Origin: Tolypocladium sp. Sup5 PDA-1
Lineage: Eukaryota > Ascomycota > Sordariomycetes > Hypocreales > Ophiocordycipitaceae
Assembly: GCA_000750105.3 (NCBI GenBank)
Contig: JPHH03000016.1
Location: forward strand, 549,376 to 613,375
Reading direction: 5' to 3'
DNA: 64,000 nt
The translations under genes and the position numbers were made by a program. Shown in pieces: positions 48,382-60,776 of the stretch; the stretch's first letter is position 1; every line of letters starts with the position of its first letter. The notes below the pieces were generated by a model. The model was not told the DNA's origin and did not search any database. It saw nothing but the letters and a program-made list of their open reading frames with translations.

Positions 48382-49372
48382 TTTGTGCTTGACAGCTTGA
48401 AAGCGGCTGCAACGCTAGTAGAGTCACTCACTATGGCAACAACCAAAATGTGCACACAATAAAGGCGTAGGACAGCTCAGAAGCAGCTTTCAAAGAAAAC
48501 AAAGATGGTTTATAGGTTGTATTGAGCCTTGGGAATGTTCTCGAATTCAGTTGAGCGTATACGACCGTCTTGTTCATCCGGTGACAATACAAAGCGGGCG
48601 GCCTGTTCCCGCCGAGCACTTGCACACTTATCCGTACATTGTTCGTCTGCTTTTCTAGTACAGGAGATGGCCTGTCCGCCAAGCACGTGCACTTATAACA
48701 GGGGCCCAGGGGTGTGGGGGGGGGGGGGGGGGGGGGGGGGTGAAATGTACGGTACACATCTTCCATGCGCATCGGAAACCTCAGACCTGATTCCAGAATT
48801 AATACGTGGCCTTAGTTTACATGAAGCAGGCGCAGCAGACGCGCGGCGCAGGCTGCCTTGCGTATCTCTACTCGTATCTGCAATCTGTCAGCATTGTGCC
48901 TATAAACGCCTTAGCTGCTTATAATCCCTGCTACGAGCCACCTATCAATACTCTGTACGAGTACTATGCATACTTCGTATGGTAGAAGGATCCCCTTGCA
49001 TGGAGAAGGATTCTACCATGCAAAGTCATCCTTGGCGAGCCTTCACGTCTCGGCTGGCACCAAGATAGGACAGGAGAACAAAAGTCCTGTTTCTCGGCAA
49101 CATTGTCCCGGAGAGGGGGGACCAACGTCCCGTCTCGCTATTGTTGTTGGCGCTTCGGGGTCCCGAATGCTTGCACCCCCGACTTGATTATGTGAGAAAT
49201 GCGCAGACATGGACCCTGGGCGAGCAACCCGAAAAGTCCTTTGGTGGCGGCGCGTTGTCGGTGGGTAGGAGAGCTTACGATTTCGACTTATAATCTGGAG
49301 ACTCATTCTTCTTCCTTGGAGTTGGGAGGCATAGCTCTCTCACATCTTGGCCATATTCCTCTCTCAAACATT
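48382..49372. promoter_or_regulatory. Shared divergent promoter of NRPS and HR-PKS
   Basis: This 991-bp region lies between two divergent start codons and holds no gene. It contains a run of 25 G at 48716-48740, a candidate GCGGG-N9-CCCGC inverted site at 48594-48612 (a spacing type used by Zn2Cys6 regulators), and an imperfect hairpin with ATGGTAGAA/TTCTACCAT arms at 48979-49019. A TTATAAT-like box lies about 85 bp upstream of the PKS ATG. Co-regulation of the two megasynthases is inferred from the layout, not shown. Confidence 0.65.
48716..48740. repeat. G25 homopolymer in the divergent promoter
   Basis: Twenty-five consecutive G on the plus strand. It could be a length-variable tract, form unusual structure, or partly reflect assembly error. 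Confidence 0.85.
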
Positions 49373-52300
49373 ATGGGCTCACTAGGCCCCACGCGTGCCA
49401 TGAATGGCAACCCGGTTGTAAATGGCAGTGCGCCTGTTAATGGGAACTCTCCAGCAGCAGCAAACGGAGGGCATTTGGAGCCTATTGCCGTGGTGGGCAT
49501 GAGTTGCCGGCTCCCCGGAGACGCATCAGACACGCAAAAGCTGTGGGAACTGCTCATTCAGGGTCGTTCGGCGTGGTCAAAGACGCCCAAGGATCGATTC
49601 AACCAAGAGGCTTTTCATGATCCCTCTGCTGAAGGCAAGCCCGGAAGGGTAAGGACATATCACATATCAGCCCAGCAGTCCGGCCTTGGCCCTATACAGA
49701 ATGTACAACTGACTACCTACTCTCTAGACAAGTACAGACGGTGGACATTTTCTGAAAGATGATGTTAAAGCCTTTGACGCCTCCTTCTTTGGAGTCAACC
49801 CGATAGAGGCAACGGTGCGTATTCCTATTGCCATGCGGTCACAAGCCAGCGTGAGGAGTAACCAACTAACCCTACTTGGCTCGCTCGCCATCTTAGGCCA
49901 TGGACCCTCAACAGAGACTGGTTCTTGAAATTGCCTATGAGGCTTTTGAAAATGCCGGCCTCACCCTTGAACAATTGTCAGGGTCCAACACTGGTGTCTA
50001 TGTCGGCCTGTGGGCCTCGGACTACCAGGAGATGCTCCTCAGAGATATCGACTTTCCGCCTATTTACCAGGCCAGCGGCGTTGGAGCGGCCATTGCCTCT
50101 AACCGTGTTTCCTACTGTTTCAACCTACATGGCCCCAGTCTCACCCTCGACACCGGCTGCTCAGCCAGTTTGGTAGCCCTTCATCAGGCCGTGCACAGTC
50201 TCCGCGCAGGCGAGACGGATACATGCTTCGTGGCGGGCGTCAATCTCCAACTCGACCCGCAGCGATATGGCTATCAAAACAAGCTAAGTATGTTCTCTAA
50301 ACAAGGCAAGTCGTACACATTTGACCACCGCGCCAAAGAGGCCAGTGGCTACGGCAGAGGTGAAGGGTGCTCGGGGGTCGTCCTTATGCCCCTTTCACAG
50401 GCCCAGAGGCAGGGTTATCCAATCCGCGCTATTATCCGAAACTCGGTAGCCAACCAGGATGGAAAGACAAACGGAATCACTGTCCCAAGTGCTTCAGCGC
50501 AATCCGCTGCCATTGAGAAGGCTTACGCTCAGGTCGGCCTGGTGCCGTACGCAGACTATGTCGAGGCCCACGGGACGGGCACCACAGTTGGCGATCCCAT
50601 CGAGGCCCGGGCGATCGCCAAGGTCCTCGGTGCTGCTCGAGAGTCGGATTCGCCCCTGCCCATCGGCTCCCTCAAGGCCAATATTGGTCATACTGAGAGC
50701 GCAGCCGGCCTCACCGGTCTCATCAAGGCCGTCTTGATGCTCGAACACAACATGATTCCGCCTCAGGTCAACTTCGAGAAGCCGAACCCGGAGATTGACC
50801 TGGACGCCCTCAATCTTAGAATCCCAACAACTCTCGAGTCTAGGCCGCTCAAGAGAATTTCGGTGAATAGCTTCGGCTACGGCGGAACCAACGCCCACGT
50901 CGTTGTAGACGCCGCGGACGTCGCCCCGGTGAAGCCGACAAGCCAGATCGATGGGATTCCAACCACCCATGATCATCATGTGCCTGAAGGTGCACCCAGG
51001 GCTAAAGAACGGCTCTTTGTTCTCAGCGCTGCCAGCGAGAAGTCGTGCCAAGATATGGCATCCAAAGTGGCCAAGTATCTCGAGAGCCAGGCGGATTCGG
51101 CTGACGCGGACGCATTGTTGAGCCGCCTTGCATACACCCTGAGTAGGAGGTCTGTCATGGAGAACAGGGTCGGAGTTGTTGCCTCTGACTTGAATGACCT
51201 GGTTGCGCAGCTGACCAAACTGTCCAACGAAGCCATCCCCCGTGCCGACCACCAGACGACCCCTCGCATCGGCTTCGTTTTCAGCGGCCAAGGTGCCCAG
51301 TATCCTCGAATGGGCCAGAGCCTGCTGGGTACATGGCCAACTTTCACGGCCAGTATGAAGCGGGCAGCTACATGCATGCAGGCATGCGGAAGCTCGTGGG
51401 ACCTGTTTGAGGAGCTGCTCAAGGAGCCCGCAGAGAGCCGAATGGAGGATCCGTGTATCGCACAGCCCATGTCCACGGCGGTTCAAATCTCTCTCGTGGA
51501 CGCCCTCAAAGATCTGGGGGTAGTTCCGAGCGCTGTGGCAGGCCATTCTAGCGGCGAGATTGCTGCCGCGTACTGCGCCGAAGCCATCTCGTTCGAGGAT
51601 GCCATGACGGTGGCATATCACCGTGGTCGGCTAACCAGCGATCTGAGAAAGGAAAACAAGGGCAAGGCCGGCGCCATGATAGCTGTCGGGGCATCAGCGA
51701 CGACTGTTAAGCAGTCCATCGACCAGCTGGGTGCTGCTGCTTCCAGTAGGATAGCCATTGCCTGCTTCAACAGCCCTGAGAGCGTGACAGTATCTGGAGA
51801 TGAAGATGTCATTAACTCCTTAAAGCAGCGACTAGACGAGCAGGATGTCTGGAATCGACTTCTCCGTACCGGGGGAGCTGCCTACCACTCGCCTCAGATG
51901 CTCCAAGTTGCTGAAAAATACCACGAGGCTCTGAAGGATGTATCCGGTGGCGTGCCTGTATCCAATATCAGCATGGCCTCCTCTATCACGGGCGAGGATC
52001 TCGGAGACAAGCCCATCACCCGGGACTACTGGGTGCACAATCTGGTCTCGCCTGTCCGCTTCACTGACGCTTTGAAGAAGACGTGCGTGGGAGAAAATGG
52101 CACGCGCAGGGTCGACTTGCTTCTTGAGCTGGGATCCCACTTCCAGCTGGAAAGTCCCATCAAGCAGACCGTGAGGACTTTCACCGGAGAGGCGGCCAAG
52201 ATTCATTATGCTGGGTCTCTAAAGCGCGGTGAGGATGCCCAGCTCCGCCTGTTGGAGATGCTCCGGTCCTTGTATTTGGAAAAATCCCCCGTCGCCTTTT

Positions 52301-55300
52301 GGAAGGCCAATGCTGGTTTCGAAACGGCCCCTAAACTCCTGACGGATCTTCCCCCTTATCCGTTCGACCACTCCAAGACGTACTGGCACGAGAGTCGGGT
52401 ATCCAAGGCGTACAAACATCGTTCATTCCTCCCCCATGAGCTCCTGGGCAGCCTCATCCATGACAACAATCCCCAGGAGCCCAGATGGCGTTGCTTCCTC
52501 AACCTGAAAGACGTCCCCTGGCTGAGTGGCCACATTATCCAGGGGCAGACCATTTTCCCAGCCACGGCATACCTCGCCATGGTCTTTCAAGCGGCACGAC
52601 AAGACACGGCTATGCGGAATCCCCAAGCAACGATTAACCGGTTTATCCTCCGGAACGTCAACATGTCACAGGCGCTGGTCATGGAGAATACCAAGCCCGA
52701 CTTGGAGATCAGCCTGTCGCTTCGGCCCCAGGCAGTGTCGGCGAGGAAGTCGTCCCAGCTATGGCAAGAGTTCCGTATCTTCAGCACATCCGCCGACGAC
52801 GTTTGGACAGAGCATTGCCGCGGTCTTGTACAGGTTGTCCTCAAGTTGGAGTCTGCCACCCAGGATGACGGTATTGTCCCTACCCGGGTCACGCTGCCAC
52901 CGCACGCCCAACACATTCAAGCCAAGCAATTCTACCACAGGGCAAGAGATATTGGCGTCAACTGGAGCGCGCCGTTTGACAACCTGACTGATATCAAGAT
53001 CGCTTCCGGGGCGTGCATCGCAGACTCGTCGTTTGTGGCCGGTGCCGGTGCCTCTGAGGCAGACTACACCATCCACCCCGGCGTCATGGACGCTGTCCTG
53101 TACCACGGTATGATGGGTGTCCTCATCTTCGATGAAAATGACAAGTCCCCCGTTGTGCCCACTTTCATCGAGAAGATGATTGTGGCCGAGCAAGACCGGG
53201 CCAAGCCGCTTCAAGAGGTGACATGTCACGCCACCCGGACCGAGAGTGCGCTTACCTTTGACATTGGCATTTTTGAGAAACAGAACGAGGATAACATGGT
53301 CCTGCAGGCCTGGGGAGTGGTTGCGACCAAGTTGCCAGACGTTTCCATCGGCGAAGGTCGCAAACGAGACTTGTGCCACGTTCCGGACTGGGTGACTTAC
53401 ATGCCCAAGACTACCCAGAAGCACATTGATGAAATGTGCAAAAAGTCGCTCGAAGAAAGGTCCATCATCCCGGAAATCAAGGCTTTGGAGGCCCTAACTG
53501 TGAACTACGTCAAGCGTGCCCTGGCCTCCACACCGGCAGATGAGGTAGCCGAAGGATACCAGCGCAACTGGTTTGAATGGATGAAGACACTCTCCGACCA
53601 GGAGCCTGATCCAGCCTTCCTCAAAGCAGGAGAGGCAGATGATAGCGTTTCCGCAGAGGTCGCGCGGCGTCTGGGGCCACGCTTGAGCGAGATCCTGCGA
53701 GGAACTACTCATCCCCTGTCCATCCTGAATGAAGATAACCTGCTGAGCGGACTCTACTTGGAAGGTGGCAACGCTCGCTGTATTGCGCAGATGGCCGCGT
53801 ACATGGGCGAGATGGGTCGTCTGAATCCCAATATGAAGATTATCGAGGTTGGCGCTGGCACCGGATCAGCCTCCTTGCCCGTCCTGCAGGCTCTGCAAGC
53901 CCCGAACAGAGTGCTAGCGTCCGGGTACGATTTCACCGATATATCACCAGGATTTTTCCCGGCCGCACGAGAGCTGCTCTCTGACTTTGAAAACATTATC
54001 CAGTATAAGATCTTGAATGTCGAGAAGACAGCGGAGGGAAACGGCTTTGAGCCCAACAGCTACGATGTCCTTATCGCTTCCAACGTTCTCCACGCTACTC
54101 CTTGTATCGACGTCGTCCTGGAAAACGTCAAGTCGCTGCTTCGCCCCGGCGGTAAGCTGATCCTGATGGAGCCTACCGAGAATCTTCCCCACTACGGTCT
54201 TGTTTTTGGCTCGCTTGCTGGTTGGTGGGCCGGGGTCGACGAGGGCCGGACGCTCTCGCCTATGCTTTCCCGCTCCGAATGGGTCCAGAAGCTTTCAAAG
54301 AATGGCTTCGTCCAAAATGAACCGGTCTTCGAGGACTACCCTGTGGCCGATGGCGGCTCCATTTCTGTCTTTGTGTCTGAAGTCCCGGTCCCGGCCCCTT
54401 CGGCAGCGCCCCTGGATGTTGAAATTGTATCGTTTTCTGGAGAGGCTCTTTACTCGAGCTTCACGGAGAAGCTTCAGAAGAAGCTCTGGGACCGCTCAGT
54501 GGAGGCCTGTGTTGCCTCCCCATCCGTCTCTGAAGACAAGATGAGCATCATTATGCCCGACTTCTGCGAGCGTGTGGCCTGGGACATGGATGGCCCGCTC
54601 TTCGACTCGCTCAAGGCTCGGGTCGTTAGCTCCAAGGCCGCCGTGTTCGTAATGTGCACGGCCAACGAGAAAGAAAAGCGACCCAGTGGTGACTGGATCT
54701 ACGGGTTCTGCCGATCGATCCGCTATGAGTACACCTCTGTACGCCTAGTTACTCTCGAGCTCGAAGGCGGATTGGAGGCCGGCATTGAAGCCCTGTCAAC
54801 TATTTTGAACAGCCCGACGGCTGACATGAGCCTTCCCATCGATGAGGTTGAGCTTGAATACATGGAAAGGGAGGGCCAGCTCTTCGTTTCCCGTGTTCGT
54901 TCGGAGCCGAGCTTTGACAGCTACGTTAGCCGGGATCTGGGCAGGTCGGTCCCCGAGGAGGCTCCATTTATCAACGACAGAGCCATGTCGGCAGAGCTGG
55001 GCGTTCCAGGCGTGCTCGACACCATCCGCTGGGTGGACAATCCCGAAATTTCCGGGCCAGTGGATCCCGATTGTGTTAGGCTGCAGCTTTGCGCCGCCAG
55101 CATCAACTTCAAGGATGTGCTGGTTGCCTCGGGCCAGCTGGAGGGCATCACCCAGATGCGCAATGACTGCAGCGGTATCGTGCTCGAGGTCGGAGCCAAC
55201 ATGACCAGCAGGTTCAAGCCCGGAGACCGCGTCTGCTCTCTGTATTCCCAGTCATTCACAAACTACCCCATGGTCCACGGCTTGTGCTGCCATGTGATAC

Positions 55301-57263
55301 CCCAGGATATGGACTTTGCGGACGCGGCTTCGGTGCCCCTTGTCTGGAGCACTGTCTACTACTGCTTGGTCACTATCGCCAGGCTGCAAAAGGGGGAGAG
55401 TATCCTCATCCACTCGGCTGCCGGCGCGGTCGGACAAGCATCGATTATGCTGGCACGTCATCTCGGCGCCGAGATATTTGTTACATGCGGAAACGAGGCC
55501 AAGGTGGAACTGCTCAACACTGAGTTTAACATTCCGAGGGATCACATCTTCTCCAGCCGTACCACGGCCTTCCGCGACAAGATCCACGCCATGACCAACG
55601 GCTACGGAGTGGACGTTGTCCTTAATTCTCTCGGAGGAGAAATGTTCCGCGAGTCGTGCAACACACTGGCAGCACATGGTCGGTTCGTCGAGATTGGGCG
55701 CAAGGATCTCATGGAGAACGCCCTAATGCCCATGGAGTTCCTGCTGAATAACATCACTTTCGCCTACGTTGACTTTGCGCACATTCTTGCGACCAAGACG
55801 AGGCTGGCGTACCAGCTTCTGGGGGAGGTGATGAAGCTCTTCGCCTCCGGAGCCGTGCAGCATGTGCGACAGATCAAGTATCCGATTTCGGAAATGGCAG
55901 CTGCGTTCCGACTGATTCAAGCTGGCAAACACACGGGTAAAGTTGTCTTGACCGTGGAGCCGGAGGTTAAGGTCCAGGTGAGTGAATGGAATGAGGGCGG
56001 GGCGAGGCGAGGTCGCTTCGAGATATCCTGGACAGAAAAAATATAACATATACTGACTGGCATTTCTTTGTAATATAGGTTGTCCCATCAAAGCCTCCAT
56101 CCGTTCAGCTCAGCTCAGAGGCGACCTACATTGTGGTCGGAGGCTTGGGAGGCCTGGGCAAGCGGCTCGTCGACTGGACTGCAGAGAAGGGAGCTCGCCA
56201 TATTGTCATCTTCTCCAGGACTGCTCAGCCCGACTCGGATACTCAGAGCTTCCTGGACAAACTAGCATCTATGGGAGTCATGGTCCGTGTCGAAAAGTGC
56301 GACGTGAGTTCGGAGGAATCATTGAATCGAGCCGTGGCCACGATTCAGAAAACCATGCCCCCGATCCGCGGATTGTTCCAGGCTGCCATGGTCCTGCAAG
56401 ATGTCTTGCTGGAAGACATGACCGTTGAGCAGTGGTGCAAGGTCACGGCCCCCAAGGTACAAGGCACATGGAACCTGCACAATCTTCTGCCCGATGACAT
56501 GGACTTTTTCATTATGCTGTCGTCGGTAGTATCGATGGTTGGGACTGTTGGAGCCGGCAATTACGCTTCGGCATGCGCCTTCCAGGATGGCATCGCTCGC
56601 TACCGCCGGCGGCTGGGCATGCCGGCCTACTCGGTCAATATCGGCGCCATTGTCGAAGCCGGCTACGTCAGTGAGAATCCAGAGGTCGCTGTCAACCTCC
56701 GAAAGAACGGGCTTGGCAGCGTTGCCATTGCCGAGTTCTTATCCCATCTCGGCGACATTATTCAACACAAGACGGTTTACACCCAGTCATCGCTCGGCAT
56801 ACTGCCCAACGGTACGGAGCGCGGCCTCGGAGAACCGCGCTGGGCAAATGACAGGAGGCTTGCCCAGCTTTTTGGATCGGAGAGTCAGGCCGGCAGCAAG
56901 ACAGTTGGTGGTGGTGCTGACAATGTTGGCTTCGCGCTCCAGGCTGCGACGACGTTCCATGAGGCCCAGGATATCGTCTGCAAGGCCATTGTCAAGCAAC
57001 TGGCAACCATCCTCGCCATGGACGCCAACGACATCATCCCTGCTCGGAGTCTGGACTCGTATGGTCTGGACTCGCTGGTCGGTGTCGAGTTGAGAAACTG
57101 GATCGGTGCCTATCTACAAGTCAACCTGCCTCTGTTGGTCATGTGGAATACTAGCAGCATCAATGAGCTGGCCGAGATTGTGACCAAGGGATCCAGACTC
57201 GTCAAGGTGAAGTCGGAGGAGGAGGCGGAGGAGGAGGAGGTTGAGGCAGCTAAAGAAGAATGA
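49373..57263 (+). CDS. Highly reducing polyketide synthase, KS-AT-DH-MT-ER-KR-ACP
   Basis: Four exons (49373-49648, 49728-49814, 49897-55977, 56079-57263) join in frame to 2,542 residues. Motifs are intact: KS DTGCSAS (Cys209) with EAHGTGT and NIGHTE; AT GHSSGE (about Ser672); DH HIIQGQTIFP (His1000) and HPGVMDA; MT EVGAGTG (about 1437-1444) and YDVLIASNV; ER HSAAGAVGQA (about 1955); KR GGLGGLG (about 2168) with the Tyr in GNYASACAF near 2309; ACP GLDSL (Ser2480). All reductive domains and the C-methyltransferase look functional, so a saturated, C-methylated acyl chain is expected. There is no thioesterase or reductase end, so the chain must be handed to another protein. The start was chosen at MGSLGPTRAMNG because it gives a short linker before the KS opening EPIAVVGMSCRLPG. 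It shares a promoter region with the NRPS. Confidence 0.95.
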
Positions 57264-59025
57264 AAAAGTGGGTATACGTAAGGTGTGTTGATTGATCTGT
57301 TATAATACTGTTATGTTAGACTACATTTGACTCAATGCTTGAGGTTTCCTCATGAACTTTTGCTATACTATGCTATGTTATTCTCCCAGCAGCAGACTAC
57401 CCTTCGAGCGACTGCCAGCCCATACTTGCACCACGCTACATTTCTCTTTGCTCCCAAAAGACAAATGATACGTAGCGAGTAGAGTGCGAGGACTTGGCGA
57501 GTACCAGGAACGGGCGCCAGGAGTAAAGGAATGAAGGAATGGAGATGGCTAGGGTGGTGCTCCGTAGTTTTCTTTAGTATCTCTTGGCGCGTGCTGACGC
57601 TTTGACCAGGCAATACCTCCCTATGCTGATACAGTACGTAGGCTTGTACTTTACCAGTATGTACTCGTCACCACGCTGCCATGATGATGCATGGGTAAAG
57701 CTGACAAATTCCCAAGGAAGCTCCCCGGCCACCCTGTCCGAGTGGAACAGCCAGTCATACAGACCCCAGCACAGTCGAGAACCTCTTAGCCTGACTGCCA
57801 CTATAAGTATACGAGTAAGCGGATGGGCCCCAGAAAGACCCTCCCGATCAGCAACTTCTAGTGGCGTACTCGGTATGTAGGTACTCGTACGAGTGTATTC
57901 CGAAGATGACGGGCCGCCGCAGTACGAGTAGCGCTGCTCCGTGTTGGCCCGAGACTTCAGGAGGTGGCAGGCACGGCCCGCCGACGCAGATGTAGACGGG
58001 AGGCTCCGTTGATCCTGGCAATCGTCACCCAGGCAGTTGCGCCCTGGATGCTCTCTTCCTCTCTTCTTCACATTCATCAACCCGTCTAACCACCAGTCAC
58101 GCCCTTCACCAGACTGAGACTGGATCATGAGCGAAGGCTCTCTGATGCCGTCGGCGTTGCTGTATTCGAAGCGCGCTATGCGGACCGCAAGACGACGCCG
58201 ACCTTCCGTATCGAGCGATCCCCCACAGCGCCCGACACTGCCACACCCAACCGCCTCTGATTTCGGGATAATGGGCCGCTAATGCGGCATGGGCTTACGC
58301 CTCGCGGTGGGAGAGGTGATAAGCCGGAGTCAATCAAGTGCTCTCTGCCAGCGAGACTCCTCAAAGAGGTTGGCCGTCGCCCGGCCGTGGCCTGGACGTC
58401 TGTCTTGCGAGCCCTGCATCGCCGTCTGCCGCAGACGCTCCATCCCGAGTTTGCCGGGCCAACATGCATGGCTTGGGGTGCTCCCCGGTGCAGGCAACAA
58501 CGGGGGCTTAGGCAGCAAGACGGTCGGTCCCAGCCTTTGTTTCTGCCTCCAGCAGCCTGACTGGAGCCTTGTGGGCAGCTTGACCCGCCTGCAGTCTGTC
58601 CTACAAAGAGTCCTGAACATGTCACGCCGGGCCCTTCGCCAAAGACATCTCCCGGAATGCCGTCCGAGCCGGCTGGTGGGCCTCCACTGACCCCCCGCGA
58701 TCTCCCTGGCTCGCCCAAGTCCAACTGTCTAGACGGCAGTGACTGCGCCCTAGGGCGTGTTGCTGTAGTCGGTAGCCTATGTTGCTGACATCGCCGACCC
58801 GCAGCTGCACTGTACGAGTAAGCGGGAACCTACAATTACGAGTAAGATTATGCAGGCTACACACCTCGTATCCGACAAGTAATACCAGTGGGTCGTTTGG
58901 CGTGATCCTCCTCTTCCCAGAGTTGAGGTACATAGCAAGTCTTTCACCCACCTAAACGATTGGGGTTACGCACTCTAGCCCTTGACTTTCCAACCACGCC
59001 CCAATTAATACTCTTACAGAATAAT
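57264..59025. other. Gap between PKS and P450 genes
   Basis: 1.76 kb without a supportable gene. Open frames (for example minus strand 58128-57574) have no motifs or splice support. A release or acyl-transfer enzyme, which the pathway appears to lack, was specifically looked for here and not seen. Confidence 0.5.
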
Positions 59026-60776
59026 ATGGCACTGACAGAGGGCATTGTTGACCTGCTGCTATCCAAGCCCGCCTTTCTTGGCCTGGCAGCATGCGCTCTG
59101 CTCTTCCTCGTCGGGCGGGCACTCGAGCCAAGCGTCGACGGCCTTGAGCCTCCGATCCTTAGGCATAACATCCCTATATTTGGTCATTTCTACAGTATAC
59201 TCAAGGACCAGGAAGCATTCTTCAAACGTCTCGAGTGAGTCCACATCCATACGTCTCTCCCTGTTCCAGTGTAGCAAGAGCACGGTTGGGAACACCAGAC
59301 GCAACGACGTCGTGCCATGGCCATTAACACATACACTCCTCAACAGCAAAAAATATCACATGCCCATCGCAACTATTCCCATTTTGAATAGTAAAATGTA
59401 TGCGATAACGGATCCCATTCTAGTCCAGTCGGCGTATTGCAACAAGCATCTCTCCTTCACCCCTTTTGCTGTAAGCGGTGCCCAGAAGGTGACGGGCTTC
59501 GATGATGCGTATCATCAAGTGCTCATGCAGACAAATGTCTTGCCCGAATACTTCAAGAGCATCTATGACGGGACTACTGCCCAGCACATCCACCAGTTGA
59601 ATGTCACCTCCCTCAAGCACGTTTCAAAGCACATTAATAGCATTGGAGGAGATGGCATGGATGCTGCTAATACCTACCTCTGGCTGCGCAATCTCATGAC
59701 CGTCGCTACATGCGAGGCTCTGTATGGTCCTGACAATCCCATCAGGAGCGACGAACTTGTAGAGGATGTCTGGTAAGGTCATCTCACAGAGCCCATCTCC
59801 GATAGTTAATGGTAGTATGTTGCTAATGACATTTCATTATAGGACGTTCGAAACGGGTCTGCCTTACCTCTTCTTCCATATTTTCAATTCCAAGACACTG
59901 CGGCGTACAAAAGAGGCAAGACGAAGGCTGCAGCTAGCTTTGGGAAAGTGGTGCTCGACCATGAAGCAGGACGACGAACAGGTCTCGGCCTATATCAGAA
60001 ATCGGGTCGGCATTCTTCGAGGATACGGCGTCGAAGGGCAAAAACTTGGTGACATTGAGGTTGGCCTCATTCATGTGCCAACATCAAACTCCATCCCGAC
60101 CTTATTCTGGTTCTTCATCCATGTCTTCACGCGGCCCAATCTGGTCGTCCAAATGCGCGCTGAAGTTGAGCCCATTGCGGAGCGTGGTCCGGGCCAGGTA
60201 GTGACCATCAACGTAGACGACATCCTCGAAAGGTGCCCTCTGTTGATCAGCGCCTACCGTGAGGCCAGCCGCATCTGCAATGGATTCACCTGTAACCGAA
60301 TTGCCCTAGAGGACACGACCATCACGGACAGACATGACCGCTCGTACCTGCTCAAGAAAGGCGCCAGCGTGAAGATGCCTGCAGGAGTCATGCATGCCTT
60401 GGAGGACATATGGGGCGAAGATGCAGCGGCATTCCGAGCCGATAGATTCCTGGACAAGGGACTGACGAGCGAACAAGCCAAGTTGAGACGTGCTGCCTTT
60501 ACACCATTCGGCGGAGGCGCTCATATGTGTCCTGGGCGGAATTTCGCCACGGCCGAGATTTACGGCTTCATGACCGCGCTGCTCCTGGGTTATAACGTGG
60601 AACCCTTGGACGGGAACTGGGATACGTACAAGCCGCCGCCCATGGCTACGTGTCCCCAAGTGACGTCTGTGTGCAAGCCAGAAGACGAGGCTTCAGTGTG
60701 CGGTACCCGCCTGACTAGACGAAATGGATGGGAGGCAGCGCAGTGGAGGTTTATCTCTGGCGAAGTGATAGAGTGA
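59026..60776 (+). CDS. Cytochrome P450 monooxygenase
   Basis: Three exons (59026-59234, 59347-59772, 59843-60776) join in frame to 522 residues. An N-terminal membrane anchor (FLGLAACALLFLVGRAL) is followed by a Pro-containing hinge, the K-helix ExxR in YREASR, and the haem-binding loop FTPFGGGAHMCPGRNFA with the thiolate Cys at about 441. The I-helix region reads HVPTSNSIPTLFWFF, without the usual Ala-Gly-x-Asp/Glu-Thr, as in CYP7/CYP8-like enzymes that many fungal homologues resemble. It is transcribed in the same direction as the HR-PKS, 1.76 kb downstream, and is the only tailoring enzyme next to the two megasynthases; an oxidation of the acyl chain or peptide is inferred. No P450 reductase is nearby; the general one would serve. 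Confidence 0.9.

Noticed and set aside
49199..49372. Upstream extension of the PKS frame
   Set aside because: The in-frame sequence before 49373 does not resemble a PKS N-terminus; the MGSLG start is preferred.
57574..58128. A 184-codon minus-strand frame between the PKS and P450 genes
   Set aside because: No motif, no signal or splice structure; not a thioesterase or acyltransferase.
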